Shown: piece by piece, positions 17,117 through 26,630 of the stretch
How the letters are laid out: each line of letters begins with the position of its first letter
How positions within the stretch are numbered: position 1 is the first letter of the stretch
NCBI RefSeq assembly: GCF_001668575.1
Contig: NZ_LZMD01000074.1
Location: 149,359 to 213,358, forward strand
DNA: 64,000 nt
Direction of reading: 5' to 3'
Source: Mycobacterium sp. 1164985.4
GTDB lineage: Bacteria; Actinomycetota; Actinomycetes; Mycobacteriales; Mycobacteriaceae
Position numbers and translations under genes: made by a program
The notes under the pieces: generated by a model
Told to the model about the DNA's origin: nothing
What the model saw: only the letters and a program-made list of their open reading frames with translations
The model's database searches: none

Positions 17117-17955
17117 GGGTGGCCGATCAAATGCAGGTAGGCGTCTTCGAGCGTGGGCCGGCTGATGGTCAGCTGGGCCAATTCCGCACCGTCACGGCTG
17201 TGGCGCCGCACCAGTTCGGTCGGGAAGTCCGTTGTCTCGACGCGGAATTCGTCGCCGTCGAACCACCGCACGGTGGCCGCGGAGCTGACGTGTTCGGTCA
17301 GCCGGCCCGGCGAGTCGACCGCCACGACCCGGCCGTCGGCGATCACGGCGACGCGGTCGGCCAGTGCTGCGGCCTCTTCGAGGTAGTGGGTGGTCAGTAG
17401 GACGGTGGTGCCGTCGGCGGCCAGCAGCTTGATGAGTTGCCAGAACTGCCGCCGCGCTTCGGGGTCGAAACCCGTTGTGGGCTCGTCGAGGAACAGCAGT
17501 TCGGGTCGGCCGATGATGCCGAGCGCGACGTCGAGGCGACGGCGTTGCCCACCGGAGAGCGTCCGCACCCGCGAGCCCGCGACGCCGCCGAGGCCGACGA
17601 GTTCCAACACCTCGTGTGCGCCGCGGGCGATGCTGTAGCAGCTGGTGAACATCTGCACCGTCTCGCGCACCGTGAGCATCCCGGCGTCACTGACCTCCTG
17701 CAGCACGATGCCGATCCGGGCCCGCCAGCCCCGCCCCGCGGCGCCGGGGTCCTCACCCAGCACGCGCACGGTACCGGAGTCGCGGGTTCGGTTGCCTTCC
17801 AGGATCTCTATGGTCGTGGACTTGCCGGCGCCGTTGGGGCCGAGGATGGCGAAGATCTCGCCGTGGTCGACGTCGAGGTCGAGGTCGCGAACCGCCGGGG
17901 TCTGTCCGTAGGCCTTCGAAAGTCCCCGCACGTACACCGCCGTCGAACTGGCCAT
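17113..17955 (-). CDS. ABC exporter ATP-binding subunit, DrrA-like
   Basis: A 280-residue ATPase. ATG 17955 lies 2 bases after the PKS stop; a TTG at 17961 overlapping that stop is the alternative. Walker A is GPNGAGKST (about 39-47), the signature is LSGGQRRRLD, Walker B is LLFLDEPTTGFDP, and the H-loop is TTHYLEEAAALADR. The GFDP D-loop and the C-terminal extension with PTLEDAYLHLIG are those of the DRA (daunorubicin resistance) exporter family. It powers the adjacent DrrB-like permease. Confidence 0.93.
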   Translation of the reverse strand: MASSTAVYVRGLSKAYGQTPAVRDLDLDVDHGEIFAILGPNGAGKSTTIEILEGNRTRDSGTVRVLGEDPGAAGRGWRARIGIVLQEVSDAGMLTVRETVQMFTSCYSIARGAHEVLELVGLGGVAGSRVRTLSGGQRRRLDVALGIIGRPELLFLDEPTTGFDPEARRQFWQLIKLLAADGTTVLLTTHYLEEAAALADRVAVIADGRVVAVDSPGRLTEHVSSAATVRWFDGDEFRVETTDFPTELVRRHSRDGAELAQLTISRPTLEDAYLHLIGHP

Positions 17956-17957
17956 CG

Positions 17958-20900
17958 TCAACCCTCGAGTTCGGCCAGTAGGTCTCGCAGATCGGCGTCC
18001 GACATTCCGTCGATCAGCCGGTCCACGTCGTCGGCGGCGGCGGCCGGTTCCTGCGGGGACGGTGTCGCCTGCGTTGCCCCGTGGATCGTGTGCAGTTCGT
18101 CGAGCACGCGTGCGGCCAGCGAGTCGACGCTGACACCCTTGAGGATCTCCAGCACCGGCAGATCGATCGAGAACATGGTGTTGATCCTGACCCTGAAGTC
18201 CATCGCCATCATCGAGTCCAGGCCGATGTCATCGAGCAGGTCGTCGTTGCCGAAATCGGTAACGGCACAGTCGAAGACGGCGGCGACCAGCCGTTCGACC
18301 TGGTCGACGATCACATTGAGACGCTCGGGCTCCGGCGTGTGCGCGAGCACGTCCAGGATCGACCCGTCCGCACTGCCTTCGGCGTTCGTTGCGGTCGCCG
18401 CGTCGAGTTCGGCGAACATCTTGGGCAGGTGGCCGCCCAGGAGTTGGCGGGCACGGTTCCAGTCGGCGCTGATGGCGACGACGTTGGGGACGGCCTGGTT
18501 GATCAGTCGGTCGAGGATCAGCGATCCGGTGGCGGGTGTGATCAACTCGATTCCCCGCATGGCGTAGACGTTTTCGAGGTTCAGGTCTTCGACCATGCCC
18601 ACCGACCACGGGCCCCAGCCGATGGTGAGCGCCGGCAGTCCCTGCGCCTGCCGGTGATGCGCGAAGACGTCGAGAAACGCGTTGGCGGCGGCGTAGTTGC
18701 CCTGCCCGGGTGAGGCGATCACCGAGCCTGCGGACCCGAACATCACGAAGAAGTCGAGTTCCTGCTCGGCGAATGCGGTGTGCAGCACCCGGGTGCCGGT
18801 GACCTTGGGGCCAATCACCTTCAGGAAGTCGTCTTCACCGACGTTGACCAGAAGTTGGTCGTGGACGGATCCGGCCGCGTGGATGATGCCGCGCACCGGC
18901 CTGTCGCCGCCGCGGTTGTGCTCGGCCAACCAGACCGACACCTGGTCGATGTCGGTGATGTCGACGCTGGCGACACTCACCTGCGCTCCGAGGCGTTCGA
19001 CCGAACGGACCGCCTCGACACCGGTGAACTGCGGATCGTCGGGGGTCATACCCGACCATCGGTCGCGGGGCGGCAGCCCACTCCTGCTGAGCAGCGTGAT
19101 GTGTCGCGCACCGTGTTCGGCCAGGTAGGTGGCCACGGTGCGCCCGAGGGCCCCGGTTCCGCCGGTCACGACGTAGGTTGCGGTAGGAGAAAGCTTGGTG
19201 GGGAACGGTTTCGTAAGGTTAGCGCTCGGGCGCAGCCGCGGAACCAGCGTGACGCCGCCGCGGATCGCGACCTGGTCCTCGGATGCCGGATCGAGGATGT
19301 GCCTGCAGACACGCCCTGCGGTGTCGTCGATGTCGTGGGCGTTCCCGAAATCGACATCGATGTCGATGAGTCCGCCCCAGCGTTCGACGAACTCCTGGTG
19401 TCCGATCACCCGGCCCATGCCCCACACCGTGGACTGGTCGACGGCCAGCGGTTCGGTGCCCAGCGCCGGTTGCGCGTTCGCCGTGAGGAGATACAGGCGC
19501 GGGCTGACGGCGTCGTGCGCGGCGAGCGCCTTGGCGATACGCAGGACGGCGAGGGTGCCGAGGTGGTCGTTCGTTTTCGCGACCGACGCCTGCGGGTCCT
19601 GGTCGAGATCCATTGCCCAGCAGTCGATGACACCGGCCAGTTCACCGTCTTCGGCGAGATGCCGGTCGAACAGTTCGGTCATCTGTTCGGCGGACCGCTC
19701 GTCGATCGCATACCCGTCGTCGATCGCGGTCAGGGCGTCGACGGGGCGGTGTGCGACGGTGCATACGCGGTGGCCGCCGTGCCGCAACCGGTCGGCGAGC
19801 GCGGTGCCGAACCCACTGTCGTCGACGAACACGAGGAAGGAGGAGGGGTCGACCTGCCGGCCTCCGGCGAGTTCGGGCGCCGGGACCCAGTGGAGTTCGT
19901 AGAGCCCCTTGTCGATTCGCTCCGGCGACATCCGCGTCGAGGCGCTCAGTGAGCGCACCGTGAAACCCTCGAAGACCGCGAGCGGTTCGCCTCGGTGGTC
20001 GCAGATCGTGATGTCGCTTTCGATCTCCTCCGCGGTCGCCGACCTGACGGCCAGTCGCACCGTCATGTTCCCTTTGGGGCTGTCGTAGACGGCGCTGCGC
20101 CGGATGCGGGTGGGCAGGAACGGGCTGTCGCCGCTGTCGCCACCGGAACGTCGTGCGCCGAACAGGGTTTGAAAGGCGCCGTCGATGAGCGCGGGGTGGA
20201 AGCGGTAGTCGTCGAGGTCGTCGACGATGGGCGACGGGATGTCCATCTCCGCGACCACCCAGTCCTCGCCCGCCGTGAGCCCGGTGACGGCACGGAACGC
20301 TTCGCCGTAGTCGAACCCGATCGCCTCGGTGAGGGCGTAGAACTCGTCACCGGTGACCGCGTTGGCCGACAACACTTCTGGCGGCACCGTTCGCCCGCGC
20401 GGGGACTTCGGCAGCGTGGTGAGCTCGGCCGTCGCGGTGATCGTCCACTTCAGCTCGCCGTCGGCCGTCGCGGTGAACGCGGCGAACTCGAGGGTCCCGG
20501 TGTCCTGGTTGAGCGTGGTGCGCAGGATGGGATCGCAGGTGTCGTCGAGGATGAGGGCACGGTGCAGTACGAGATCGTCGACACCGGATTCGGCGCCGTA
20601 GGTTTTCCTGCCCGCCGCCAGGGCCATCTCGATGTACAGCGCGCCGGGTACGACGACGCTGCCCTGAACCCGGTGGTCGGCGAGGAACGGCACCAGCGCG
20701 GTGCTCAACTCGATCTCCCAGGTCGGATGCACGGCGCTGACCGGTTGGCCGAGCAGCGGGTGCACCGGGTGATAGTGCAGGGACTCGGTCGCCTCTTGGG
20801 TCTCGTTCCAGTACCGCCGCGACTGCCACGGGTAGCTCGGCAGCTTGAGTAGCCGGGCTCCCCCGCGGGGGTACATCGCGGCCCAGTCGATGTCGTGACC

Positions 20901-23465
20901 GTGATCGTGCAGCACACCGAGGCCGGCCATGAACGTGCGCACGTCGTCGTCATGGCGACGCTGCATGGGCTGCACGAGCGTCTTCTGCGCGCCGGCGATC
21001 TCCAGGATCGATGCCGCCAGTACGGGATGGGGGCCGAGCTCGACGAAGTGGCTGTAGCCATCGTCAATCATGCGGCGTGCGGCAGGCTCGAATAGCACCG
21101 TGACGCGGGTGTTTTGCCACCAGTAGGCGGCACCCGAGCGGTATTCGTCCAGCCGGTCGCCGGTGACCGTCGAGTAGAGCGGAAGCTCCGCCGGTTTCGA
21201 CGACAGCCCGTCGAGGGCGTCGTGGAGATCGCTTCTGATCGCGTCCATGTAATGCGTGTGATAGGGCACCTTGCCGGTCAGGTACCGGTGGAACACCCCG
21301 GCGTCGTCCAACCGGTGGGCGATGGCATCGAGCACCTCGCCGTCACCGGCGATGGTGACCGCGGAGGGGCTGTTGATCGCGGCCACCGAGACCCGCCGGC
21401 CGAACTCCTCGCGAGTCGCGTCGTCCAGCGCTGCCATCAGCGATTCGGCGTCCAGGCCGACGGCGAGCATGCGGCCCCGACCGCTGGTGCGCTGTTGGAG
21501 CCTGCTGCGGTGGTAGATGACCTCGATCGCCTGCTCGAAGCTCAGCAGGCCGCCGAGGTGGTGGGCGGCAACTTCGCCCGCGCTGTGGCCGACCACCGCG
21601 TCGGGTCGGATGCCGAACGCTTCGAGTTGTGCGGCGAGCGCGATCTGGATGGCGAAGTTCGCCGGCTGGGCGAACTCGGTTTCGCCCATCCGCGAATCGC
21701 TTTCGTCGCGCCGGAGTTCCTCGATCAGCGACCAGTCGGCGTGGCGGGCCAGCTCGCGATCGCTGCGCACGATGCTGTCGGTGAAGGCGGGCAATACGCC
21801 GAGGAGCCCGCGGCACATCTTCCACCATTGCGGACCCATTCCGGAGCAGACGAAGGCCAGCTTGGGCGTCGCGGAGGATGTGCGGGCGGACGAGATCTGG
21901 CCGCCGTCGGCGAGGGCACGCAGTTGGTCGCGGGCGTCGGAGACACCGTCGGTGACCAGCGTGTGGCGATGGCTCAGATGTGAGCGTCGCTGCGACAGCG
22001 TGTATCTGAGGTCGGCCATGGTGACGGCCGGGTCGGCGTCCAGGTGGTCGGCCAACCGGCCCGCGGCTGCCACCAGGGCCTCCTCGCTGCGCGCCGAGAT
22101 CGGCAGGAGGGTGAGCGGCGGCTCATCGGCCGAGGCCGGTGGCCGTGCAGCGGTCGGTGGTTCGGCGAGCACCGCGTGGGCGTTGGTGCCGCCGAATCCG
22201 AACGAGTTCACCCCGGCGATCCGCGGTCCGTCCCCGGGGAACGGCCGGCCGGTGCGTGGGACGTCGAGCTTGAGTTCGGCGAAAGGAATGTGGCCGCTGG
22301 GGTTTTCGAGATGGAGATGCGCGGGGATGTACCCGTGCTTGAGGACGAGTGAGGTTTTGATCAGCCCCGCGACCCCGGCGCCCGCTTCGAGGTGGCCGAT
22401 GTTGGTCTTGACGGACCCGATCGGCAGTGGGTCGGTCCGATCGGACGTCAGCGCCGCGGCCAGGGCGCGGGTCTCCACCGGATCGCCGACGGGTGTCCCG
22501 GTCCCGTGGGCTTCGACGTAGCCGACGTCTCGGGCTCTTACGCCTGCCCGGCGTAGTGCTGACGTGATCGCCGCGGACTGTGCCTCGGCGCGGGGCACGG
22601 TGATGCCGTCCGTGCGGCCGTCCTGGGACACCGCGGTCCCGAGGATCTGCGCGTAGATGTCGTCGCCGTCGCGCAGCGCCTGGTCGAGCGGCTTGATGAC
22701 GACGACGGCGCCGCCCTCGGCGCGTGCGTAACCGTCGGCGGACTCGTCGAACGCCTTGCAGCGGCCGTCGGGGCTGAGGAATCCGCTCTTGGACTCGGCG
22801 ATCGCGGTGTTGGGCCCGATCATGATGTTGACGCCGCCGGCAAGGGCGAGCGAGCTCTCACCGTTCCAGATGCTCTGCGCCGCGAGGTGTACCGCGACCA
22901 GTGAACTCGAGCACGCCGTGTCGATCGTCATGCTGGGTCCGCGGAAGTCGAAGGCGAACGAGATCCGGTTCGCCAGCATCGTCATCATCATCCCGGCGGC
23001 CGAATGCGTCTTGAACTCGTAGCGGCTGCCGCGGCCCTGGTTCTGCAGCAGTTGGTAGTCGAGGGTGAAGCCGCCGATGAACACGCCGACGTCGGTTCCG
23101 GCCAGGTGGGTCGGCGCGAGGCCCCCGTCTTCCAGCGCCTCCCACGTGGTCTGCAGCATCAGGCGCTGCTGCGGGTCGATGGAATGCGCCTCGCGCGGCG
23201 AGATCCCGAAGAACTGCGGATCGAACTGGTCGATGGTGTCGAGGAAACCGCCCCGGCGGGTGACCATCTTCCCGACCTTCTTCGGGTTGGGGTCGTGGAA
23301 TCGGTCTGCGTTCCAGCGTGATTCGGGAACGTCGCGGGTGGCGTCCACGCCGTCGGTCAGTAGGCGCCAGAAGTCCTCGGCGGATTCCACCCCGCCCGGT
23401 AACCGGCAGCCGATTCCGACCACCGCGAGCGGTGCAGGCCGGTGGTGGTTTTCGGTCGTCGTCAT
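17958..23465 (-). CDS. Type I polyketide synthase, KS-AT-DH-KR-ACP single module
   Basis: An 1835-residue PKS. KS (about 10-435): catalytic C185 in DTACSSS, H320 in EAHGTGTP, H358 in KTNIGHLE. AT (about 535-840): S628 in GHSAG; the specificity stretch VPYHT (733-737) has an aromatic-His pair closer to the malonyl HAFH than the methylmalonyl YASH type. DH (about 900-1180): H931 in HRVQGSVVVP and D1095 in DGAFQ. A structural half-domain precedes KR (about 1425-1650): GGTGALG, S1578, Y1591, N1595. ACP: S1751 in GLDSMMAMD. No ER, MT or thioesterase. Domain order and length match 6-methylsalicylate-type iterative synthases, though a modular use cannot be excluded. An acidic helix ends the protein. 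It overlaps the upstream gene by ATGA. Confidence 0.95.
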   Translation of the reverse strand: MTTTENHHRPAPLAVVGIGCRLPGGVESAEDFWRLLTDGVDATRDVPESRWNADRFHDPNPKKVGKMVTRRGGFLDTIDQFDPQFFGISPREAHSIDPQQRLMLQTTWEALEDGGLAPTHLAGTDVGVFIGGFTLDYQLLQNQGRGSRYEFKTHSAAGMMMTMLANRISFAFDFRGPSMTIDTACSSSLVAVHLAAQSIWNGESSLALAGGVNIMIGPNTAIAESKSGFLSPDGRCKAFDESADGYARAEGGAVVVIKPLDQALRDGDDIYAQILGTAVSQDGRTDGITVPRAEAQSAAITSALRRAGVRARDVGYVEAHGTGTPVGDPVETRALAAALTSDRTDPLPIGSVKTNIGHLEAGAGVAGLIKTSLVLKHGYIPAHLHLENPSGHIPFAELKLDVPRTGRPFPGDGPRIAGVNSFGFGGTNAHAVLAEPPTAARPPASADEPPLTLLPISARSEEALVAAAGRLADHLDADPAVTMADLRYTLSQRRSHLSHRHTLVTDGVSDARDQLRALADGGQISSARTSSATPKLAFVCSGMGPQWWKMCRGLLGVLPAFTDSIVRSDRELARHADWSLIEELRRDESDSRMGETEFAQPANFAIQIALAAQLEAFGIRPDAVVGHSAGEVAAHHLGGLLSFEQAIEVIYHRSRLQQRTSGRGRMLAVGLDAESLMAALDDATREEFGRRVSVAAINSPSAVTIAGDGEVLDAIAHRLDDAGVFHRYLTGKVPYHTHYMDAIRSDLHDALDGLSSKPAELPLYSTVTGDRLDEYRSGAAYWWQNTRVTVLFEPAARRMIDDGYSHFVELGPHPVLAASILEIAGAQKTLVQPMQRRHDDDVRTFMAGLGVLHDHGHDIDWAAMYPRGGARLLKLPSYPWQSRRYWNETQEATESLHYHPVHPLLGQPVSAVHPTWEIELSTALVPFLADHRVQGSVVVPGALYIEMALAAGRKTYGAESGVDDLVLHRALILDDTCDPILRTTLNQDTGTLEFAAFTATADGELKWTITATAELTTLPKSPRGRTVPPEVLSANAVTGDEFYALTEAIGFDYGEAFRAVTGLTAGEDWVVAEMDIPSPIVDDLDDYRFHPALIDGAFQTLFGARRSGGDSGDSPFLPTRIRRSAVYDSPKGNMTVRLAVRSATAEEIESDITICDHRGEPLAVFEGFTVRSLSASTRMSPERIDKGLYELHWVPAPELAGGRQVDPSSFLVFVDDSGFGTALADRLRHGGHRVCTVAHRPVDALTAIDDGYAIDERSAEQMTELFDRHLAEDGELAGVIDCWAMDLDQDPQASVAKTNDHLGTLAVLRIAKALAAHDAVSPRLYLLTANAQPALGTEPLAVDQSTVWGMGRVIGHQEFVERWGGLIDIDVDFGNAHDIDDTAGRVCRHILDPASEDQVAIRGGVTLVPRLRPSANLTKPFPTKLSPTATYVVTGGTGALGRTVATYLAEHGARHITLLSRSGLPPRDRWSGMTPDDPQFTGVEAVRSVERLGAQVSVASVDITDIDQVSVWLAEHNRGGDRPVRGIIHAAGSVHDQLLVNVGEDDFLKVIGPKVTGTRVLHTAFAEQELDFFVMFGSAGSVIASPGQGNYAAANAFLDVFAHHRQAQGLPALTIGWGPWSVGMVEDLNLENVYAMRGIELITPATGSLILDRLINQAVPNVVAISADWNRARQLLGGHLPKMFAELDAATATNAEGSADGSILDVLAHTPEPERLNVIVDQVERLVAAVFDCAVTDFGNDDLLDDIGLDSMMAMDFRVRINTMFSIDLPVLEILKGVSVDSLAARVLDELHTIHGATQATPSPQEPAAAADDVDRLIDGMSDADLRDLLAELEG

Positions 23466-25216
23466 ACCTGCAACTCACGGATAGCGGTGGAAATCCAGCC
23501 GGAACTGACCGGATTGTTGTGCTGCTCTTGGCGATACGCGAAGCGGAGTTCCCTCAGCAGGGAATCGCGTTGCCACTCCTGGACCTGCGCGACGGCGTCG
23601 TCGTCGTCGAACAGCGCGGATTTGTCGGCGAGAACGGTCTCGACGAGCTGACCCGCCAGTTGCCGCAACAATCGGCCGTTCGCGTCGAAGCGGTCGGCGA
23701 AGTCGGGCGCCGGTTCCATCATCGCCTCGTGCAGCGTCACCATGAAGTTCAGCGGCGAGTACAGGTCGACGAACCGCACGGACGATTCGCGTCCTTCCAC
23801 CGCGGCCCACTCGCGGAAGAACCGTTGGACGCGGTTGCTCAGCGCGATCAGCCCTTCGAGGTGCGGCACGACAGCGGGATCGTCGGCGACGCTGACGAAT
23901 CGGCCGTTGCGGTATAGCAGGCCAATGAACCCCCAGTAGAATGCGACGTCCCAGATGATCTTGGTCGACATCACGGTCGGCGTTCCCATTAGCGGGTACT
24001 GCCGCTCATACACCGCAAGCCACATGTCGGCCAATGACCGGAACAGCGAATCGCTGATGGCCGCCCTGGCGATCACGTCCTCGCCGTCGAGGTCGCGCAC
24101 AACCATGTCGGTGATGAGACCGTTGCCGATCGCGACCAGGTCCAGTCCCGAGGAATACAACGGGTCGAGGAACACTCCGGCGTCGCCGGTGAGGCACCAG
24201 CGGGCCGCGCCGTCGAAGACCTTCGTGGCGGCGTGGCTGTAGTGCTTCATGACTCGGAAGTCCATGATCTGGTCGTTGTATCGCGCGATCTCGTCGGCGC
24301 ACTGCGGCTCGTGTTCGCGGATCCACGCTTTGGCCTTGTCCAGCGTGTTGAACTCGTCGAACGCGTGATGGTCCGGGTCGGCGACGATACCGACGCTGGT
24401 GGCGCCGGAGGCGAGCCGGATGAGCCACACCCAATAGCCCTCGCCCATCAGGTGATTCGTCGACAACGCCCGGTCGCCTTCGACGAGGCGCGACTGCCAG
24501 TCGACGTCGTCGCTCCACCGTCCGACATCGAGTTCGGCCTTGACGCGAAACCAGGCCGCGTTGCAATGGTGGCCGGTGGCGCGCTTGAGCTCCAGCTGGC
24601 GTGACAACGTCCGGTTCCGTCCGGACGCGTCGACGACCCAGCGTGCCGTCGTGCGCATCGTGTCGTCGCCGTCCTGGTAGCAGATGGTGTGGCCGTCGTC
24701 GGCGAATTCCACGGCGCGCACGCGCCCGCGGACGACCGCGATGCCCTCTGCCGCACACCGGCGGGCGAGTTCGTTCTCGAGCCTGCCGCGGTCGATCTGG
24801 TAGGTCACCTGGGGTACGAACGAGGAGCTGCCGAGTTCGACGCGGCTTGCGATGTCGGTGTTGCCGTTGTGCGAGAAGAACATCCGCAACCCCATCTTGC
24901 GGATCTGCTCGGTGTTCAGGTGGTCGGCCAGGCCGAGGCGTTCGCGGAGATAGTGCGCGGACACCTCCACCGTCGACTCCCCCACCGTGTGGGTGATCTC
25001 GGGAACGGGTCGCGACGTCGGTTCGATGAGCACGATCCCGGTCCCCGGGCGTGCGGAGCGTAGCTCCAGCGCGAGTGTCAACGCGGCGGCGCCGCCACCG
25101 ATGACGGCGACATCGTGGTCGGTGTTGGTGGTTGCGGTGTCTGACAACCGGTTTCGGATCTTGCGGGCGAGCGCGGCCCTGGCCTCGGGGCCGAGTTGTG
25201 ACAGTTTCTCTCGCAC
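23462..25216 (-). CDS. Flavin-dependent halogenase-like FAD oxidoreductase
   Basis: A 584-residue FAD enzyme. FAD motif: VIGGGAAALTLALEL (third Gly of GxGxxG replaced by Ala45); mid motif HTVGEST (76-82); late motif GDAGVFLDPLYSSGLD (344-359), which closely resembles the DPLFSSG segment of PKS/NRPS-associated flavin halogenases. The diagnostic WxWxIP is present as WVWLIR (262-267), and the position of the catalytic Lys after GEST carries His, so halogenation is not assured. Residues 1-26 form a basic amphipathic helix preceding the fold. It starts with GTG 6 bases after the antiporter stop and ends overlapping the PKS start (ATGA). It probably tailors the PKS-bound or released product. Confidence 0.85.
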   Translation of the reverse strand: MREKLSQLGPEARAALARKIRNRLSDTATTNTDHDVAVIGGGAAALTLALELRSARPGTGIVLIEPTSRPVPEITHTVGESTVEVSAHYLRERLGLADHLNTEQIRKMGLRMFFSHNGNTDIASRVELGSSSFVPQVTYQIDRGRLENELARRCAAEGIAVVRGRVRAVEFADDGHTICYQDGDDTMRTTARWVVDASGRNRTLSRQLELKRATGHHCNAAWFRVKAELDVGRWSDDVDWQSRLVEGDRALSTNHLMGEGYWVWLIRLASGATSVGIVADPDHHAFDEFNTLDKAKAWIREHEPQCADEIARYNDQIMDFRVMKHYSHAATKVFDGAARWCLTGDAGVFLDPLYSSGLDLVAIGNGLITDMVVRDLDGEDVIARAAISDSLFRSLADMWLAVYERQYPLMGTPTVMSTKIIWDVAFYWGFIGLLYRNGRFVSVADDPAVVPHLEGLIALSNRVQRFFREWAAVEGRESSVRFVDLYSPLNFMVTLHEAMMEPAPDFADRFDANGRLLRQLAGQLVETVLADKSALFDDDDAVAQVQEWQRDSLLRELRFAYRQEQHNNPVSSGWISTAIRELQV

Positions 25217-25222
25217 TGGAGA

Positions 25223-26512
25223 TCACCTTCCCTCGACGGCTACGCCCGCCAGGTCCGCCTGCTGCGGCGTGGCGTCGGCCGGAGTCCGGTGGCGCCCGTA
25301 GACGTAGTTGAAGATCGGCGTCGCCATCAGGGTGGTGATGATGGCGACCAACACCAGGATCGTGAAGAGGGTCGGGGTGATGATGCCCGCCTCGAGGCCG
25401 ATGTTGAGCAGGATGAGTTCGATCAACCCGCGTGCGTTCATCAACGACCCGAGCGCGACGGACTCCCTCAGCGGGACCTTCCGCAACCGCGCGGCCAGTG
25501 TGCAGGCCAGCCCCTTACCCGCGATCGCCACAACGAGGATGCCCAACGTCACCGCCCACAGCGTCGGCGTGTTCACGAGACCGATTTCGGTGTTGAGCCC
25601 GGAGTAGACGAAGAACAACGGCAGAAGGAACGTGGTGGTGAGCGGTTCGAGGGAGCCTGTGATCTTCTCGGCGAACAAGCCGGACGGCATGGCGACACCG
25701 AGGACGAACGCACCGAAGATCGCGTAGATCCCGATGACATCGGTGAACCAGGCGCAGCCCATGAGAAGGATCAGCACGACGCTCAACATCGTCGGGGTGA
25801 CGGTGTTGCGGCGTTCGGTCATGGTGCCGAACACACCGAGCGCCCTGCGCCCCGCGGTGAGGAGCAGCACGGTGTAGGCCGCGCCACCGACGATGGCGAT
25901 CAACGCGATCGTCGGGTCGCCCTGGTGGATGGCGAGCACGACGGCGAGGATGCACCAGGAGATCGCGTCGTCGGTCGCGCCGCAGGCGAGCGCGAGGGTG
26001 CCCAGACCCGTTCCGGTCAGCCGAGTTTCGAAGATGATTCGGGCGAGCATCGGGAACGCCGTGATCGCGATCGAGGCGCCGAGGAACAACATCGCCATGA
26101 GCGGTGTGACGCCTTCACCGAAGAAGTCGTCTCCGGTCATCAATGGGATCGCGACGAGCGCCCCGAGGACGAGCGGGGCGAAGATGCCCGCGGCCGAGAC
26201 GGTCGCCGCAGTGCCTGCGCGGTGCTTGATCAGGTCGACGTCGAAGTTGAGCCCGACGAGGAACATGTAGAGGACGAGGCCGATCTGCGCGGCGGTGTAC
26301 AACACGACGTTCGCTTCACCCGAGGGAAACAGTTCCGCCTGAAGGCCCGGGGCGATTCGCCCCAGCAGCGACGGGCCGAGGATGACGCCGGCGATCATCT
26401 CGCCGACGACCTGCGGTTGGCCCAGGCGTTGGGCGATCAGGCCGACGACCCGGCATGCGACGAGGATGACGGCGAGGGCGAGAAAGAAGTCGATGGCGAC
26501 GGCTGCGGGCAT
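25223..26512 (-). CDS. CPA2-family cation/proton antiporter
   Basis: A 429-residue membrane protein with about 12-13 TM segments and no C-terminal regulatory RCK domain. The ion-binding Asp pair is in CGATDDAISW, and QPQVVGEMIAGVILGPSLLG near the N-terminus is the CPA2/KefB landmark (given here in part as GEMIAGVILGPS). AGGA-type purines lie just before ATG 26512. It is the first gene of the operon that continues with the halogenase-like gene 6 bases later. Antiporters of this family recur in antibiotic clusters, where they are thought to support export or self-protection; that role here is inferred. Confidence 0.92.
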   Translation of the reverse strand: MPAAVAIDFFLALAVILVACRVVGLIAQRLGQPQVVGEMIAGVILGPSLLGRIAPGLQAELFPSGEANVVLYTAAQIGLVLYMFLVGLNFDVDLIKHRAGTAATVSAAGIFAPLVLGALVAIPLMTGDDFFGEGVTPLMAMLFLGASIAITAFPMLARIIFETRLTGTGLGTLALACGATDDAISWCILAVVLAIHQGDPTIALIAIVGGAAYTVLLLTAGRRALGVFGTMTERRNTVTPTMLSVVLILLMGCAWFTDVIGIYAIFGAFVLGVAMPSGLFAEKITGSLEPLTTTFLLPLFFVYSGLNTEIGLVNTPTLWAVTLGILVVAIAGKGLACTLAARLRKVPLRESVALGSLMNARGLIELILLNIGLEAGIITPTLFTILVLVAIITTLMATPIFNYVYGRHRTPADATPQQADLAGVAVEGR

Positions 26513-26564
26513 ATCAGGTCCTAAGGTTCGCTCGGGAAACCGCAGCTGTGCTGAGTTGAACGGA

Positions 26565-26578
26565 GCGCAGCGCTGCGC
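26565..26578. promoter_or_regulatory. 14-bp perfect palindrome before the PKS operon
   Basis: GCGCAGCGCTGCGC is self-complementary over 14 bases and ends about 53 bases upstream of the antiporter ATG, a position suited to a repressor site or a transcript hairpin. GC-rich composition makes chance palindromes more likely here. Confidence 0.4.
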
Positions 26579-26630
26579 GGGCGGGCTCCACCAGTCCGTC
26601 TATGACTCACCTCGTCGCTTCCGACCTGTT

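Noticed and set aside
17958..23465. Enediyne-type PKS
   Set aside because: Domain order is KS-AT-DH-KR-ACP with C-terminal ACP; enediyne synthases have an internal ACP and a C-terminal phosphopantetheinyl transferase-like domain.
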